A stretch of 64,000 nt of DNA from Palsa-1150 sp036490515 (GTDB lineage: Bacteria; Myxococcota_A; Polyangia; Polyangiales; Polyangiaceae): positions 124,001 to 188,000 of the forward strand of contig DASXDU010000047.1 of the NCBI GenBank assembly GCA_036490515.1, written 5' to 3'. Within the stretch, counting starts at the first letter, position 1. Each line of letters begins with the position of its first letter. Below, in pieces: positions 1-9,578 of this stretch. The translations under genes were made by a program, and so were the position numbers. The notes under the pieces were generated by a model that made no database searches, was not told the DNA's origin, and saw only the letters and a list, made by a program, of their open reading frames with translations.

Positions 1-1772
1 GTCGGCCTTCAGCGGGTGGACCGGCTCGGCCTCGAGCAGGAGCGTTCCCACCTCGGTGACCTGCGAGCGGAGACGCACGGGGACGACGTCGCCGTCGCGC
101 CGCCCCTCGGCCGGGAGGGTGACCTCGATGGGCGGGAGCTCCTCGACCTCCTCGGGCTTCCACGACTCCAGCGTCGTTCCCGCGGCGTCGTCCCGCCGCA
201 CGGTCGACCCGAAGAAGCGGAACGTGCACGGCTCTCCCACGACGACGCCGAGCTCGTGCGCCGGCAGCGCCGCCTCGGTCCCCTCCTCCATACCGAACGG
301 CGCCACGCACATGGCGCTCACCGGCGGCTCGACGCCCGGCACGGCCGGCACGGCCCCCTCGATGCCGACGTAGTACGCGCGCGCGGTCCCGCCGCGGATG
401 CGGATCCCCTTGCCGCGACGGACGAGCGCGTACGAGCAGGCGCCGCGCGCCACGGCGAGATCGAGATCGGCGCCCTCGAGGACGCGCACGGGAGGAGCGC
501 CATCGGCGTCGAGCCACGAGTTCAGGACGTCGACCACGCGGGACCGGAGCGCATCGGCCTTCATGACGCCGCCGTTGAAGAGGAGCGCCGTCGGCCGGAG
601 GAGCTTCGGCGCGCGCTGCCCCGGCGCGGGCTCGACGGCGCCCGCCTGCCTCGAGAGGAACGAGGCGAGGTGACGCGTCATCGCAGCGTCGGACGCGTAG
701 GGGAGGCCGAGCTGCGTCAGCGCCGCGCGCGCCCGGGTCGTCGGGCGTGCGTCGCCCGCGACGCGCGGAAAGAAGCCCTCCACGAGAAGGTTCGTGACGT
801 CCTCCCGCGAGAGCTCCGCACGGAGGGTTCCCCCGAGCAGGGCCGACCCGCGCGACGCGAGCGCGATGGGCATCGAGGCGAGCGAAGCGTCCGAGAGGAG
901 GCGCTCCTTCGCCGCGCGGCACGCGTGCACCAGCGAGGCTTGCTGCGCGCGGTCCACGGGCTTTCCCTCGGCCTCGAGCCGCGTCCGCACCTGGTGGGCG
1001 AGCGCCAGGTCCATGTTGTCGCCACCGAGCAGGATGTGGTCTCCGACCGCCACGCGAACGAGCTCGAGCGATCCGCCCTGGTCGACCACGTGGATCGCAG
1101 AGAAGTCCGTCGTCCCGCCGCCGACGTCGACGACCAGGAGCACGTCGCCCGGCCTGAGCTCCTTGCGCCACGCGTTGCCGCGCGCCAGGACCCACGCGTA
1201 GAGCGCCGCCTGGGGCTCCTCGAGGAGCGTCACCTTGTCGATGCCCGCGGCGAGGGCCGCCTCGACCGTGAGCTCGCGCGCCGACGCGTCGAACGAGGCC
1301 GGCACGGTCACGACGACGTCCTGGTTCGCGAGCGCGTCGTCGCCTCCTCCGAAGCGCGCGTCGAAGGCTTCCGACAGGTGCTCGAGGTAGCGCCAGGACG
1401 TCTCGACCGGTGAGATCTTCTCGACGTCCTCGGGCGCGCCCTGCGGAAGGATCCCCGCGCGGCGGTCCACGGTCGGGTGCGACAGCCAGCTCTTCGCGCT
1501 GGCGATGACGCGCGCCGGAGCCTCGACGCCGCGGGCCCGCGCGTGCTCGCCCACGACGAACGTCCGCGACGCGTCCCAGGGGAGCGCCTGCGGTCCCTCG
1601 CTCGCGTGCGCGAAGTAGAGGAACGACGGCAAGAGCGGGCGCGCCTCGACGGCCCCCTGCGCGACGAGCTGCGGCACGGGCAGGACCTCGGGTGCGGCAT
1701 CCTCGCGATCGAGGGGCGCGACGGCCAGCGCGCAGTGGGTCGTGCCCAGGTCGATGCCGACGGCGTAGCGGC

Positions 1773-1776
<4 letters not shown>
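1..1776 (-). CDS. Hsp70 family protein (3' end outside window)
   Basis: This is a DnaK/Hsp70-like ATPase. Reading from a GTG at 1776, the N-terminus carries the phosphate-1 motif GIDLGTTHCALA, and further in are the phosphate-2 motif VVDVGGGTTDFS and the sequence GGDNMD, all typical of the actin-like nucleotide-binding fold. The frame stays open for 592 codons to the window edge, so the C-terminus is missing. The start overlaps the stop of the upstream DUF2760 gene by four bases (GTGA), which implies translational coupling. Hsp70-like proteins of this type are often encoded beside DUF2760 genes in myxobacteria (family knowledge). It is not dnaK itself: no dnaJ or grpE neighbour is seen. The client is unknown. 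Confidence 0.9.
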
Positions 1777-2423
<647 letters not shown>

Positions 2424-2430
2424 GGCGCGC

Positions 2431-2436
2431 AGGCTA
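2431..2436 (-). promoter_or_regulatory. TAGCCT -10 hexamer, likely leaderless promoter
   Basis: TAGCCT on the minus strand ends seven bases before the GTG at 2423. Confidence 0.55.
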
Positions 2437-2438
2437 GC

Positions 2439-2933
2439 TCAAATGCCGAGGTTCATCCCTTGGGCATGCAGGCGCGCGCGGGCTGCGGACGCTCGCTGGC
2501 ACGGGCCGAGCGCGAGGACGGCGAAGACGAGGGCGGTCGCGGAGAGAAACGGCGAGGCAAACCCGTAGAGCGAGAAGAGGCCGTGCGTGATGCTGACGAC
2601 GAACCACCCGCCGCTCGCCAGCGCGAGGAGCAACGTCGCGCCGGTCGCGCACAGCGCGCCCCACATGCGCGCGCGGAAGACGACGGCGCCGAGGACGACG
2701 TTCGAGAGCCCCAGCGCGACGAGGAGCCACGGGATGAGGGAGTAGGGCGAGCGCAGGTGCCCGAGCATCATCGTCTGCAGGCCGGTGAGGCCCACCACGC
2801 CTCCCGCGAGTGCGATCGCCCCGCCCGCTGCCTTCGCGAGGACCGGAGGCGACGCCGCGGCGATGTCGTCCTCTGCGCTCGCGGTGCCCGCGTTGCCCGT
2901 GGCGTTCGTTCCCGGCGCCGCGTACGGGTTCAT
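2439..2933 (-). CDS. small membrane protein, unknown function
   Basis: A 164-residue protein with a short Pro/Ala/Asn-rich N-terminus (MNPYAAPG) and about four hydrophobic segments, near residues 35-60, 68-90, 95-118 and 122-145, so it should sit in the inner membrane. The MNPYAAP start is common in small bacterial membrane proteins of unknown role. It is divergent from uppP, with 23 bases between the two starts. A TAGCGT hexamer lies 9 bases before the ATG. It may be co-transcribed with the DUF2760 and Hsp70 genes 15 bases downstream. No catalytic motif is visible and no function is assigned. Confidence 0.7.
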   Translation of the reverse strand: MNPYAAPGTNATGNAGTASAEDDIAAASPPVLAKAAGGAIALAGGVVGLTGLQTMMLGHLRSPYSLIPWLLVALGLSNVVLGAVVFRARMWGALCATGATLLLALASGGWFVVSITHGLFSLYGFASPFLSATALVFAVLALGPCQRASAARARLHAQGMNLGI

Positions 2934-2956
2934 GTGCTACCCACGCTACGCGAAAA

Positions 2957-3769
2957 ATGCCCTTCTTCATCGCGGTCCTGCTCGGCATCGTCGAGGGCCT
3001 GACCGAGTACTTGCCGGTCTCGTCGACGGGGCACCTCATCCTCGCCGGGCACTGGCTCGGCCTCGCCGACGACGACCCGGCGACGTCCTCGTTCGAGATC
3101 GTCGTGCAGCTCGGGGCCATCCTCGCCGTCGTCGCGCACTACCGCGTCCTGCTCGGCGAGCGCACCCGCGGCCTCTTCACGGGCGACCCCGCGGCGAAGC
3201 GCCTCCTCGCGGCGCTCGCGATCGCGTTCACCCCCGCCGCCATCGTCGGCCTTCTCCTCCGCAAGACCATCAAGGCGCACCTCTTCGGGCCGCTGACGGT
3301 GGCCATCGCGCTCGCCGTGGGGGGCGTCGTGATGATCGTCGTCGAGCGCCTGCGCGCCCGCCGGCACGTCGCCGGCGCCGAGGGCCTCGACAAGGTCACC
3401 CCGGCCCGGGCGCTCGCCATCGGCCTCGGGCAGTGCCTCTCGCTCTGCCCGGGCGCGTCGCGATCGATGTGCACCATCGTGAGCGGGCAGCTCGCGGGCC
3501 TCTCCACGGGGACGGCCGCCGAGTTCTCGTTCCTGCTCGCGCTGCCGACGCTCGGCGCGGCCACGATCTACGAGGGCTTCAAGGCGCGGCACGAGCTCGT
3601 CGCGCACGTCGGTGTGGCGAGCCTCGCGGTCGGGATGGTCGTCTCCTTCTTCGTGGCGTGGGCCGTCATCGCGAGCTTCCTCAAGTACCTGCGCGCCCGC
3701 GGCCTCGAGCCGTTCGGCTGGTACCGCATCGTCGTCGGCCTGATCGTCCTCTGGGTCCTCGCGCGATGA
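2957..3769 (+). CDS. uppP: undecaprenyl-diphosphatase
   Basis: A 270-residue polytopic membrane enzyme that removes a phosphate from undecaprenyl diphosphate to recycle the lipid carrier for peptidoglycan and other surface polymers. The signature first motif EGLTEYLPVSSTGH (residues 13-26, with the Glu pair E13/E17) and the second motif PGASRSMCT are intact, and the length matches the BacA/UppP family. Overexpression of this family is linked to bacitracin resistance. The ATG at 2957 was chosen because the family starts a few residues before the first motif; an upstream in-frame ATG would add an Arg/Pro-rich stretch unlike the family. The stop overlaps the start of the next gene (ATGA). Confidence 0.95.
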   Translation: MPFFIAVLLGIVEGLTEYLPVSSTGHLILAGHWLGLADDDPATSSFEIVVQLGAILAVVAHYRVLLGERTRGLFTGDPAAKRLLAALAIAFTPAAIVGLLLRKTIKAHLFGPLTVAIALAVGGVVMIVVERLRARRHVAGAEGLDKVTPARALAIGLGQCLSLCPGASRSMCTIVSGQLAGLSTGTAAEFSFLLALPTLGAATIYEGFKARHELVAHVGVASLAVGMVVSFFVAWAVIASFLKYLRARGLEPFGWYRIVVGLIVLWVLAR

Positions 3770-4665
3770 GACGCGCCGCGGGGGCGCTCGCGCTGCTCCT
3801 CTGCGCGTGCGGCGGCGCCGGCGACGTGCGCCAGGCCCCCTCGACGGCCGCGGCGCCGGCGGCGGTCGCGACGTCCGCGGCACCCGTCTCCCTCCTTGCA
3901 GCACTCACGGTCGACGGGCTCCTCGCGCGGACTCCCGCCGAGGGGGAGGTGCTCGTGCAGATGTCCGTGGTGCGGGCGCACCCTCTGGCTCCGCGGCTCG
4001 AGCCGTTCGTGCGCGCGTGGCCGGGCTGGAGCACCACGCTCGGCTCGATCACGCAGCATCCCGTCGCCGACCTCGAGTGGATCGACGTCGTGGGCCCCAA
4101 GGACGCGACCATGGAGCGGCTCGCGTCGCGCACGCGCGCGAGCTTCGGTGACGACGTCGTCGACGCCCGCCTCCAGAGCCGGAGCGACGGGACGCTTCGC
4201 GTGGTCCTCCGGCCGCGACCGCACCTGGTCGTGGCCGTCTCGTCCGAGGCCGCCGCCTCCGTCGAGCCCGTGCTCCGCGCTTCGCCGCTGGTCGATCCAG
4301 CCGTCGAGCCCGACGAGGGGCTCGCCGTCGACTTCCCCCATCCCCACGAGATGATCCCCCAGATACCGGACGCTGCGCGGCGCCTCGCGGTCCGGGTCTT
4401 CGCTCGGCCGGGCGGGGCGGCCGAGGCCTTCGGCGAGATCACGTGCGACGACGAGGCCGCTGCGGCGGCGACCGCGGCCACCCTGCGTGAGCGGGCCTCT
4501 GCCGTGAACGACGTCATGGTCCGCCTCCTGACGCGCGATCTCCTCGGCGGCCTCGTCGTCGAGGCTCATGGCCCGCTCGTCGAGCTTCGCCTGCCCGCGA
4601 CCGCCGAGCAGGCCGACGCCCTGGTCACCCTGGCGGCCGCGACCCTGCTTCCCCAGGGGCCCTGA
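3766..4665 (+). CDS. lipoprotein of unknown function, coupled to uppP
   Basis: A 299-residue protein with a short signal peptide (MRRAAGALALLLCACGG) and a lipobox-like cysteine around position 15, so it is a likely lipoprotein. An Ala/Pro/Thr-rich linker follows, then a mixed alpha/beta region with no motif I recognise. The ATG overlaps the uppP stop codon by four bases, so the two are likely translated together. The envelope location fits a role at the cell surface, but nothing ties it to uppP beyond the overlap. Confidence 0.72.
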   Translation: MRRAAGALALLLCACGGAGDVRQAPSTAAAPAAVATSAAPVSLLAALTVDGLLARTPAEGEVLVQMSVVRAHPLAPRLEPFVRAWPGWSTTLGSITQHPVADLEWIDVVGPKDATMERLASRTRASFGDDVVDARLQSRSDGTLRVVLRPRPHLVVAVSSEAAASVEPVLRASPLVDPAVEPDEGLAVDFPHPHEMIPQIPDAARRLAVRVFARPGGAAEAFGEITCDDEAAAAATAATLRERASAVNDVMVRLLTRDLLGGLVVEAHGPLVELRLPATAEQADALVTLAAATLLPQGP

Positions 4666-4738
4666 AGCTCGCGCCGGACCTTGCCTTTCGTTATAGGTGA
4701 TCCCAAACATTCGCCACCCCTACGAAGAGGAGACATCC

Positions 4739-5062
4739 ATGGACGAAAAGGTATCTCGCCGCCTCGTGCTCCAGCAGAGCGCCGCCTTCGGCGCCCTCGT
4801 GGTCTTCGGCGCGAGCGCCTGCAACAAGAAGCCGGCCGCCCTCTCCTGCGCCGACACGAGCACGCTCTCGGCGACCGACGCGCAGGTGCGCACCGCGCTC
4901 GGCTACGTCGACACCTCGGTCGAGCCGGGGAAGTCGTGCCAGGGCTGCCAGCAGTTCAACGCCCCGCCTGCGCCAGGCACCTGCGGCACGTGCAAGGTGG
5001 TCAAGGGCACGATCAACCCGGGCGGCTACTGCAAGTCGTTCGTCGCCAAGACTCCGACCTGA
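4739..5062 (+). CDS. high-potential iron-sulfur protein (HiPIP), Tat-exported lipoprotein
   Basis: A 107-residue small redox protein. The N-terminus has a twin-arginine type signal (SRRLVLQ) and a hydrophobic stretch ending in GASAC, so Cys28 may be lipidated after Tat export. The mature part has the HiPIP cysteine pattern: C67-x2-C70, then C82/C85, then C98 in GGYCKSF, which would bind a 4Fe-4S cluster and carry single electrons in the periplasm. The spacing and Gly-aromatic-Cys ending fit the family, with Tyr where Trp is common. The ATG at 4739 is preferred because an AAGAGGAGA ribosome site sits just before it. The electron partner is unknown. Confidence 0.85.
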   Translation: MDEKVSRRLVLQQSAAFGALVVFGASACNKKPAALSCADTSTLSATDAQVRTALGYVDTSVEPGKSCQGCQQFNAPPAPGTCGTCKVVKGTINPGGYCKSFVAKTPT

Positions 5063-5100
5063 CGCCTCCGCGCGCCGCTCGACGCGGCGACCCTGCTTCC

Positions 5101-5130
5101 TCGCCTCCCTCGCCTCCCTCGCCTCCCTCG
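5101..5130. repeat. 9-bp tandem repeat, (TCGCCTCCC)x3
   Basis: Three perfect copies of TCGCCTCCC plus a partial fourth lie in the 280-base gap between the HiPIP gene and the first kinase. The rest of the gap shows no coding signal or clear hairpin. It is a short pyrimidine-rich microsatellite with no evident role. Confidence 0.8.
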
Positions 5131-5342
5131 CCCGCAACCCATCCGCTCCGGCACGCCGGCCTGGTCCGAAGGCTGCACCGCTCGCGACTGCGCGGGTCTC
5201 CCCTCCCCGTTCGTCGCCCGGCTCGTCGCCGCGGGCGGCGCTCGGGGCTCGGAGCCCACGATCGCTGAGGACCAGTGGCCGCACGCGTTCCCCGTCGCTC
5301 GGGGGCGCACCCCCCGCGGAGCGGCCGGAACCGGAGGGACGG

Positions 5343-6782
5343 ATGGCGGTGACGGCGGGCCGGGACGAGGCGGTGGTCATCGGGCGCTATGCCCTGCACG
5401 GGGAGATCGCCTCGGGCGGCATGGCGGTCGTCCACTTCGGGCGCCTCCTCGGGCCGGTCGGGTTCTCGCGGCCCGTCGCCATCAAGCGCCTGCACCCGCA
5501 GCTCGCGCGCGAGTCCAACGTGCGCGCGATGTTCATCGACGAGGCGCGCCTCGCGTCGCGCATCCGGCACCCCAACGTCGTGCCCACGCTCGACGTCGTG
5601 AATGACGGCGAGGACCTGCTCCTCGTCATGGAGTACGTGCACGGCGAGTCGCTCCAGCAGCTGATGCGCACCGTCCGCAAGCGCGGCGAGCGCATTCCGC
5701 TCCGCATCACGCTCGCCGTCGCGACGTCGGTCCTCCACGGTCTCCACGCGGCGCACGAGGCGACCACCGAGACCGGCCAGCCCCTCCACGTCGTCCACCG
5801 GGACGTGAGCCCGCAGAACGTCATCGTCGGCGCGGACGGCGTGGCGCGCGTCCTCGACTTCGGCATCGCGCGCGCGACCGTGCGCCTCGAGAACACGCGC
5901 GAGGGCATCGTGAAGGGCAAGCTCGCGTACATGGCGCCCGAGCAGCTCGGCGGCGCCGTCGTCGATCGCCGCGCCGACGTCTACGCGGCCGCGGTGCTCC
6001 TCTGGGAGATGATCACGGGCGGTCGCCTCTTCGTGAACCCGGACGGCGGCGCGATCCGGATCGAGAAGCTCCTGCGCGGCACGATCGAGGCCCCCGGCGT
6101 GCACGCGCCGGGCACGCCGCGGCTGCTCGACGCGATCGTTCTGCACGGCCTCGCGCGCAACCCCGAGCAGCGCTTCGGTACGGCGCGCGAGATGGCGCTC
6201 GCGCTCGAGAAGGTCGGCCCGCTCGCGACCGCGACGGAGATCGGCGAGTGGGTCGAGTCGCTCGCGGCGCCTGTCCTCGCCGAGCGGGCGATGCGCCTCG
6301 GGCGCCTCGAGAGGGAGTCCTCCACGTTCCGGACCGAACCGGCGCGCCCGCCCCCGACGCGCGTCTTGCCCGGCCTCTTCGAGGACGACGAGGCGCAGGA
6401 CGAGCCGCTCCTCGACCTGCCGTTCCCCTTCGAGGAGCCCGACGCGGGAGCCGCGCCGTTCACACCAGGCATCGCGCTCGAGACGCCCCAGGCCATCGCA
6501 GTGCCCCTGGTCACGCGAAGGCGCGCTGCGCCGCGCGCCATCGTCGTCTTCGCGGCGTACGCGCTCCTCGGCGGAGCCATCGTCCTGCTCGCGGCGGCGC
6601 TTCGCTGGACGCACGCCGACTCGGCGGCGGCCGGCGTGGTCATGGCTCCGCCGCCGTGCAGACCCGGCACGAGCCGGATCGGCGGAGGCGACGCCGCAGC
6701 TCCCCTCCCCTACGCCTCCGCCACCAGCTCGAGGTGCGTCAGCTCCGCGCCCGGGCCGACGCGCATCGGCGGCCCCCAGTAG
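5343..6782 (+). CDS. serine/threonine protein kinase, membrane-anchored
   Basis: A 479-residue Hanks-type kinase. The N-terminal catalytic domain shows the Gly-rich loop (IASGGMAVV), the ATP-binding Lys in VAIKR (K48), the catalytic loop HRDVSPQN (residues 152-159), DFG at 172-174 and APE at 198-200. A Pro/Glu/Asp-rich linker follows, then one membrane span (about residues 397-420) and a short C-terminal tail outside. The topology is cytoplasmic kinase with an extracytoplasmic tail, as in many myxobacterial kinases. A GGAGGGA ribosome site precedes the ATG. The last 73 bases overlap the convergent phosphoesterase gene, so the tail beyond the membrane span may be dispensable. Targets are unknown. 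Confidence 0.93.
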   Translation: MAVTAGRDEAVVIGRYALHGEIASGGMAVVHFGRLLGPVGFSRPVAIKRLHPQLARESNVRAMFIDEARLASRIRHPNVVPTLDVVNDGEDLLLVMEYVHGESLQQLMRTVRKRGERIPLRITLAVATSVLHGLHAAHEATTETGQPLHVVHRDVSPQNVIVGADGVARVLDFGIARATVRLENTREGIVKGKLAYMAPEQLGGAVVDRRADVYAAAVLLWEMITGGRLFVNPDGGAIRIEKLLRGTIEAPGVHAPGTPRLLDAIVLHGLARNPEQRFGTAREMALALEKVGPLATATEIGEWVESLAAPVLAERAMRLGRLERESSTFRTEPARPPPTRVLPGLFEDDEAQDEPLLDLPFPFEEPDAGAAPFTPGIALETPQAIAVPLVTRRRAAPRAIVVFAAYALLGGAIVLLAAALRWTHADSAAAGVVMAPPPCRPGTSRIGGGDAAAPLPYASATSSRCVSSAPGPTRIGGPQ

Positions 6783-7864
6783 CCCGTGCCGGTGCTCACG
6801 TAGACCTGCGTCCGGTCGACGAGGTGGAGCCCCGCGACGAAGGGCTGGTCGAGCCTCACCAGCCAGTTGAACGGGATCATCTGCCCGCCGTGGCAGTGCC
6901 CCGAGAGCTGGAGGTCGACGTCGTGCGCGCGCGCGTCGGACACCGCCTTCGGCTGGTGCGCGAGGAGCACGACCGCCTTCGCGGGATCGCGCCCCGCGAG
7001 CGCCTTGCCCACGTCCTGCCCGTGGTGAGGCAGCATGCGCGCCGCGCTCGCGTCGTCGACGCCGGCGAGCTCGAAGAGGCCCCGCACGTCCACGCGCTCG
7101 TTGCGCAGCACGCGCACGCCGAGCGTCCGGAGGTGCGCGATCCAGGCGTCGGCGCCGGAGTAGTACTCGTGGTTGCCCGTGACGAAGAAGACGCCGTCCT
7201 TCGCGCGCAGGTCGGCCAGCGGCGCCACGAGATCGCGGAGCTGCTCGACCGTCCCGTCGACGAGGTCGCCCGTGATGACGATCATGTCCGGCGCGAGCGC
7301 GTTGGTCTCGCGAACGACCGCCTCGACGAACGACCGCCCGATGGTCGGGCCGACGTGGACGTCCGACATCTGCACGATGCGGTAGCCCGAGGCGGCCGCC
7401 GGCAGGCGCGCGAGCGCGACGCGCACCTTGCGGACGTCGAACCCGCGAAGCCCGTTGACGAGCCCCCCTGCGCCGACGAGCCCCGCGCCCGCCGCGACCG
7501 CCGAGGCGAGGATCCGCGCGAGGAAGAGGCGCCGGTCGGGGTCCTTCGGCAGCGCGCCGAGCAGCGAGGCCACGCCGCGCCCCGCGTCGGCCACGACCGT
7601 GAGGAGGAAGAGGTAGAGCGCGAACCCCATCCAGACGTAGACGACCCACGAGAGGGGCGCGTTGTAGGCGCGCGGCAGGTAGCGCATCGCGAAGAACGCC
7701 ACCGGGACGAGCACGGCGAGCGCGAAGATCGCGATCGTGAGCGCGGTGCTCCAGGGGGCCGGCCAGTCTACGGCGCGCACGAGCCGCGCCCAGACGTACC
7801 TGTGGAGAAGGAACGACAGGGCCGAGAGGACGACGGCCGCGACGGCCATGCGCGAGGCGCTCAC
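6710..7864 (-). CDS. membrane-anchored metallophosphoesterase
   Basis: A 384-residue calcineurin-like phosphoesterase with about four N-terminal membrane spans (residues 8-30, 42-60, 75-97 and around 115-135) before the catalytic domain. The metal-binding motifs are complete and in order: MSDVHVG, TGDLVDG, GNHE, LAHQP and SGHCHGGQ. This layout matches YaeI-like and related membrane phosphoesterases, but the substrate cannot be told. The start is a GTG at 7864; an ATG five codons later is an alternative. It converges on the upstream kinase gene and overlaps its 3' end. Confidence 0.9.
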   Translation of the reverse strand: MSASRMAVAAVVLSALSFLLHRYVWARLVRAVDWPAPWSTALTIAIFALAVLVPVAFFAMRYLPRAYNAPLSWVVYVWMGFALYLFLLTVVADAGRGVASLLGALPKDPDRRLFLARILASAVAAGAGLVGAGGLVNGLRGFDVRKVRVALARLPAAASGYRIVQMSDVHVGPTIGRSFVEAVVRETNALAPDMIVITGDLVDGTVEQLRDLVAPLADLRAKDGVFFVTGNHEYYSGADAWIAHLRTLGVRVLRNERVDVRGLFELAGVDDASAARMLPHHGQDVGKALAGRDPAKAVVLLAHQPKAVSDARAHDVDLQLSGHCHGGQMIPFNWLVRLDQPFVAGLHLVDRTQVYVSTGTGYWGPPMRVGPGAELTHLELVAEA

Positions 7865-7934
7865 CGCTCGGTAGGATGCCCCATCGCGCGCGACGGATGC
7901 GCCCTACTCGCCTATCGGGTATCCTCGGCAGGTC

Positions 7935-9578
7935 GTGGGGGTGGACTCGTCCACAGAGGCCCGGCGCCTGATCGGGGATCGGTACGAGCTCGAGGCCCTC
8001 ATCGGCAAGGGCGGCGTGGGCGAGGTCTGGCGCGCGCGCCACGTCGCGCTCAACTCGCGGGTCGCCATCAAGTTCCTCCAGCCCGCGTCCGCCCAGCGCG
8101 AGTCGGCCAAGCGGCGGTTCACGACCGAGGCGCAGGTCACGGCGCAGCTGAGGACGCCGACCGCCGTGCAGGTCTTCGACTTCGGCATCACCGACGACGG
8201 GCAGCCCTACCTCGTGATGGAGCTCCTCGAGGGCGAGACGCTGGGCCTCCGCCTCCAGCGCGTGAAGCGCCTGGCCGTCGCCGACACCGCGCGCGTCCTG
8301 GCCCAGGCCGCGCGGGCGCTGCAGCGCGCCCACCAGCTCGGCATCATCCACCGCGACTTCAAGCCCGACAACATCGTGGTCTTCGAGGACGACGAGGGGC
8401 GCGAGCAGGTGAAGGTCCTCGACTTCGGCGTCGCGAAGCTCGTGGGCAGCCTCGAGGAGCAGGCCGCTCCGGACGGCGCGAGCGGCAGCTCGCCGTCCTT
8501 CACGCGGACGGGCGCCGTCCTCGGGACGCCGCTCTACATGGCCCCCGAGCAGATCCGCGACGCGACGAGCGTCGACCCGCGCGTCGACATCTGGGCGTTC
8601 GGCGTCGTGGCCTTCGAGTGCCTGACGGGCCGGCCGCCGTTCTCGGGCTCGAATCTCCTCGAGCTCTTCGCGCGCATCCAGAGCGGCCTGCACCCGAGCG
8701 CCAACTTCCTCGAGCCGAGCGTCCCCGCCGGGTTCGACGCGTGGTTCGAGATCGCGTGCGCGCCCGACCCGGCGAAGCGCTTCCCCAACGCGACCATCGC
8801 GTGGAAGCAGCTCGCGGTCGCCCTCGAGATTGCGGGCGGCGATTCGTCGCCGAGCCTCTCGGGGGTCCTCGACCCGAACGCCGCGAGCGGCGAGCGGCGC
8901 GTGCTGGTCGTCCGGGACGCGCAGCCCGTCGAGCCGGAGGGCGCGACGGTGGACGCGCCCGCCCCGTCGCCTCCTTCCGCGCCGAGCCCGGGCGAGCTGC
9001 GCAGCCGGAGCCACGCCGGCGGCTTCGCCTCCCTCCAGCGCATCTCGCTCGACGAGCTCCCCGCGATGGCGACGCACGCGGGCCCGGTGACGCCGGCGGG
9101 GCGTGCCGCGGCGTCGGGTCCGCCCGGTTCGCGGGGCACGTGGTGGATGGCGGGCTTCGCGGCCGTGGCGCTGCTCAGCGGCGTCGCCGTCTGGCGCGTG
9201 GCGACCCTTTCCCCCGCGACCGCGCCGTCCGCGGCGAGCGCGCGGGCCGTGCCCTCCGTGCCCGTCCCCCCGGCGAGCGCACGGGCGCCGGCGAGCGGGG
9301 TGCCGCCGGAGATCGCGACGTCGGCCACGCCCCCGCCCCTTCCCGCGTTCGCGACCGCAACCGCGAGCCCGACGCGCACCGCCCTCCCGCCCACCCGTCT
9401 CGCGACGCACCCCGCCCTCGCCGCACCTTCCGCCGCCCCGCCCGTGCCAGCCCTCACCCCCGCTCCTGCCCTCCCGCCCGCTCCTGCCCCCACGCTCGCC
9501 CCTGCCCCCGCTCCTTCTCCTGCGCCCGCTCCCACTTCTCCCGCGCCCTCTCCCACCGATCCCGGCAGCTACCGATGA
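7935..9578 (+). CDS. serine/threonine protein kinase with Pro-Ala rich extracytoplasmic tail
   Basis: A 547-residue Hanks-type kinase. It has the Gly-loop GKGGVGEVW, the Lys in VAIKF (K46), the catalytic loop HRDFKPDN (139-146), DFG at 163-165 and an APEQ P+1 region. One membrane span is near residues 396-415. The last 110 residues are an Ala/Pro/Thr-rich tail rich in PAPAP units, probably an extended stalk outside the membrane. The start is a GTG, with a TATCCT hexamer 9 bases upstream. Its stop overlaps the ATG of the next gene (ATGA), so kinase and secreted TPR-like protein are likely one transcription unit, an arrangement often seen in myxobacteria. Confidence 0.93.
   Translation: MGVDSSTEARRLIGDRYELEALIGKGGVGEVWRARHVALNSRVAIKFLQPASAQRESAKRRFTTEAQVTAQLRTPTAVQVFDFGITDDGQPYLVMELLEGETLGLRLQRVKRLAVADTARVLAQAARALQRAHQLGIIHRDFKPDNIVVFEDDEGREQVKVLDFGVAKLVGSLEEQAAPDGASGSSPSFTRTGAVLGTPLYMAPEQIRDATSVDPRVDIWAFGVVAFECLTGRPPFSGSNLLELFARIQSGLHPSANFLEPSVPAGFDAWFEIACAPDPAKRFPNATIAWKQLAVALEIAGGDSSPSLSGVLDPNAASGERRVLVVRDAQPVEPEGATVDAPAPSPPSAPSPGELRSRSHAGGFASLQRISLDELPAMATHAGPVTPAGRAAASGPPGSRGTWWMAGFAAVALLSGVAVWRVATLSPATAPSAASARAVPSVPVPPASARAPASGVPPEIATSATPPPLPAFATATASPTRTALPPTRLATHPALAAPSAAPPVPALTPAPALPPAPAPTLAPAPAPSPAPAPTSPAPSPTDPGSYR

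Noticed and set aside
5013..9410. 1465-residue open frame on the minus strand
   Set aside because: It is antisense to both kinases and shares no motif with any family; the kinase and phosphoesterase frames explain the region.
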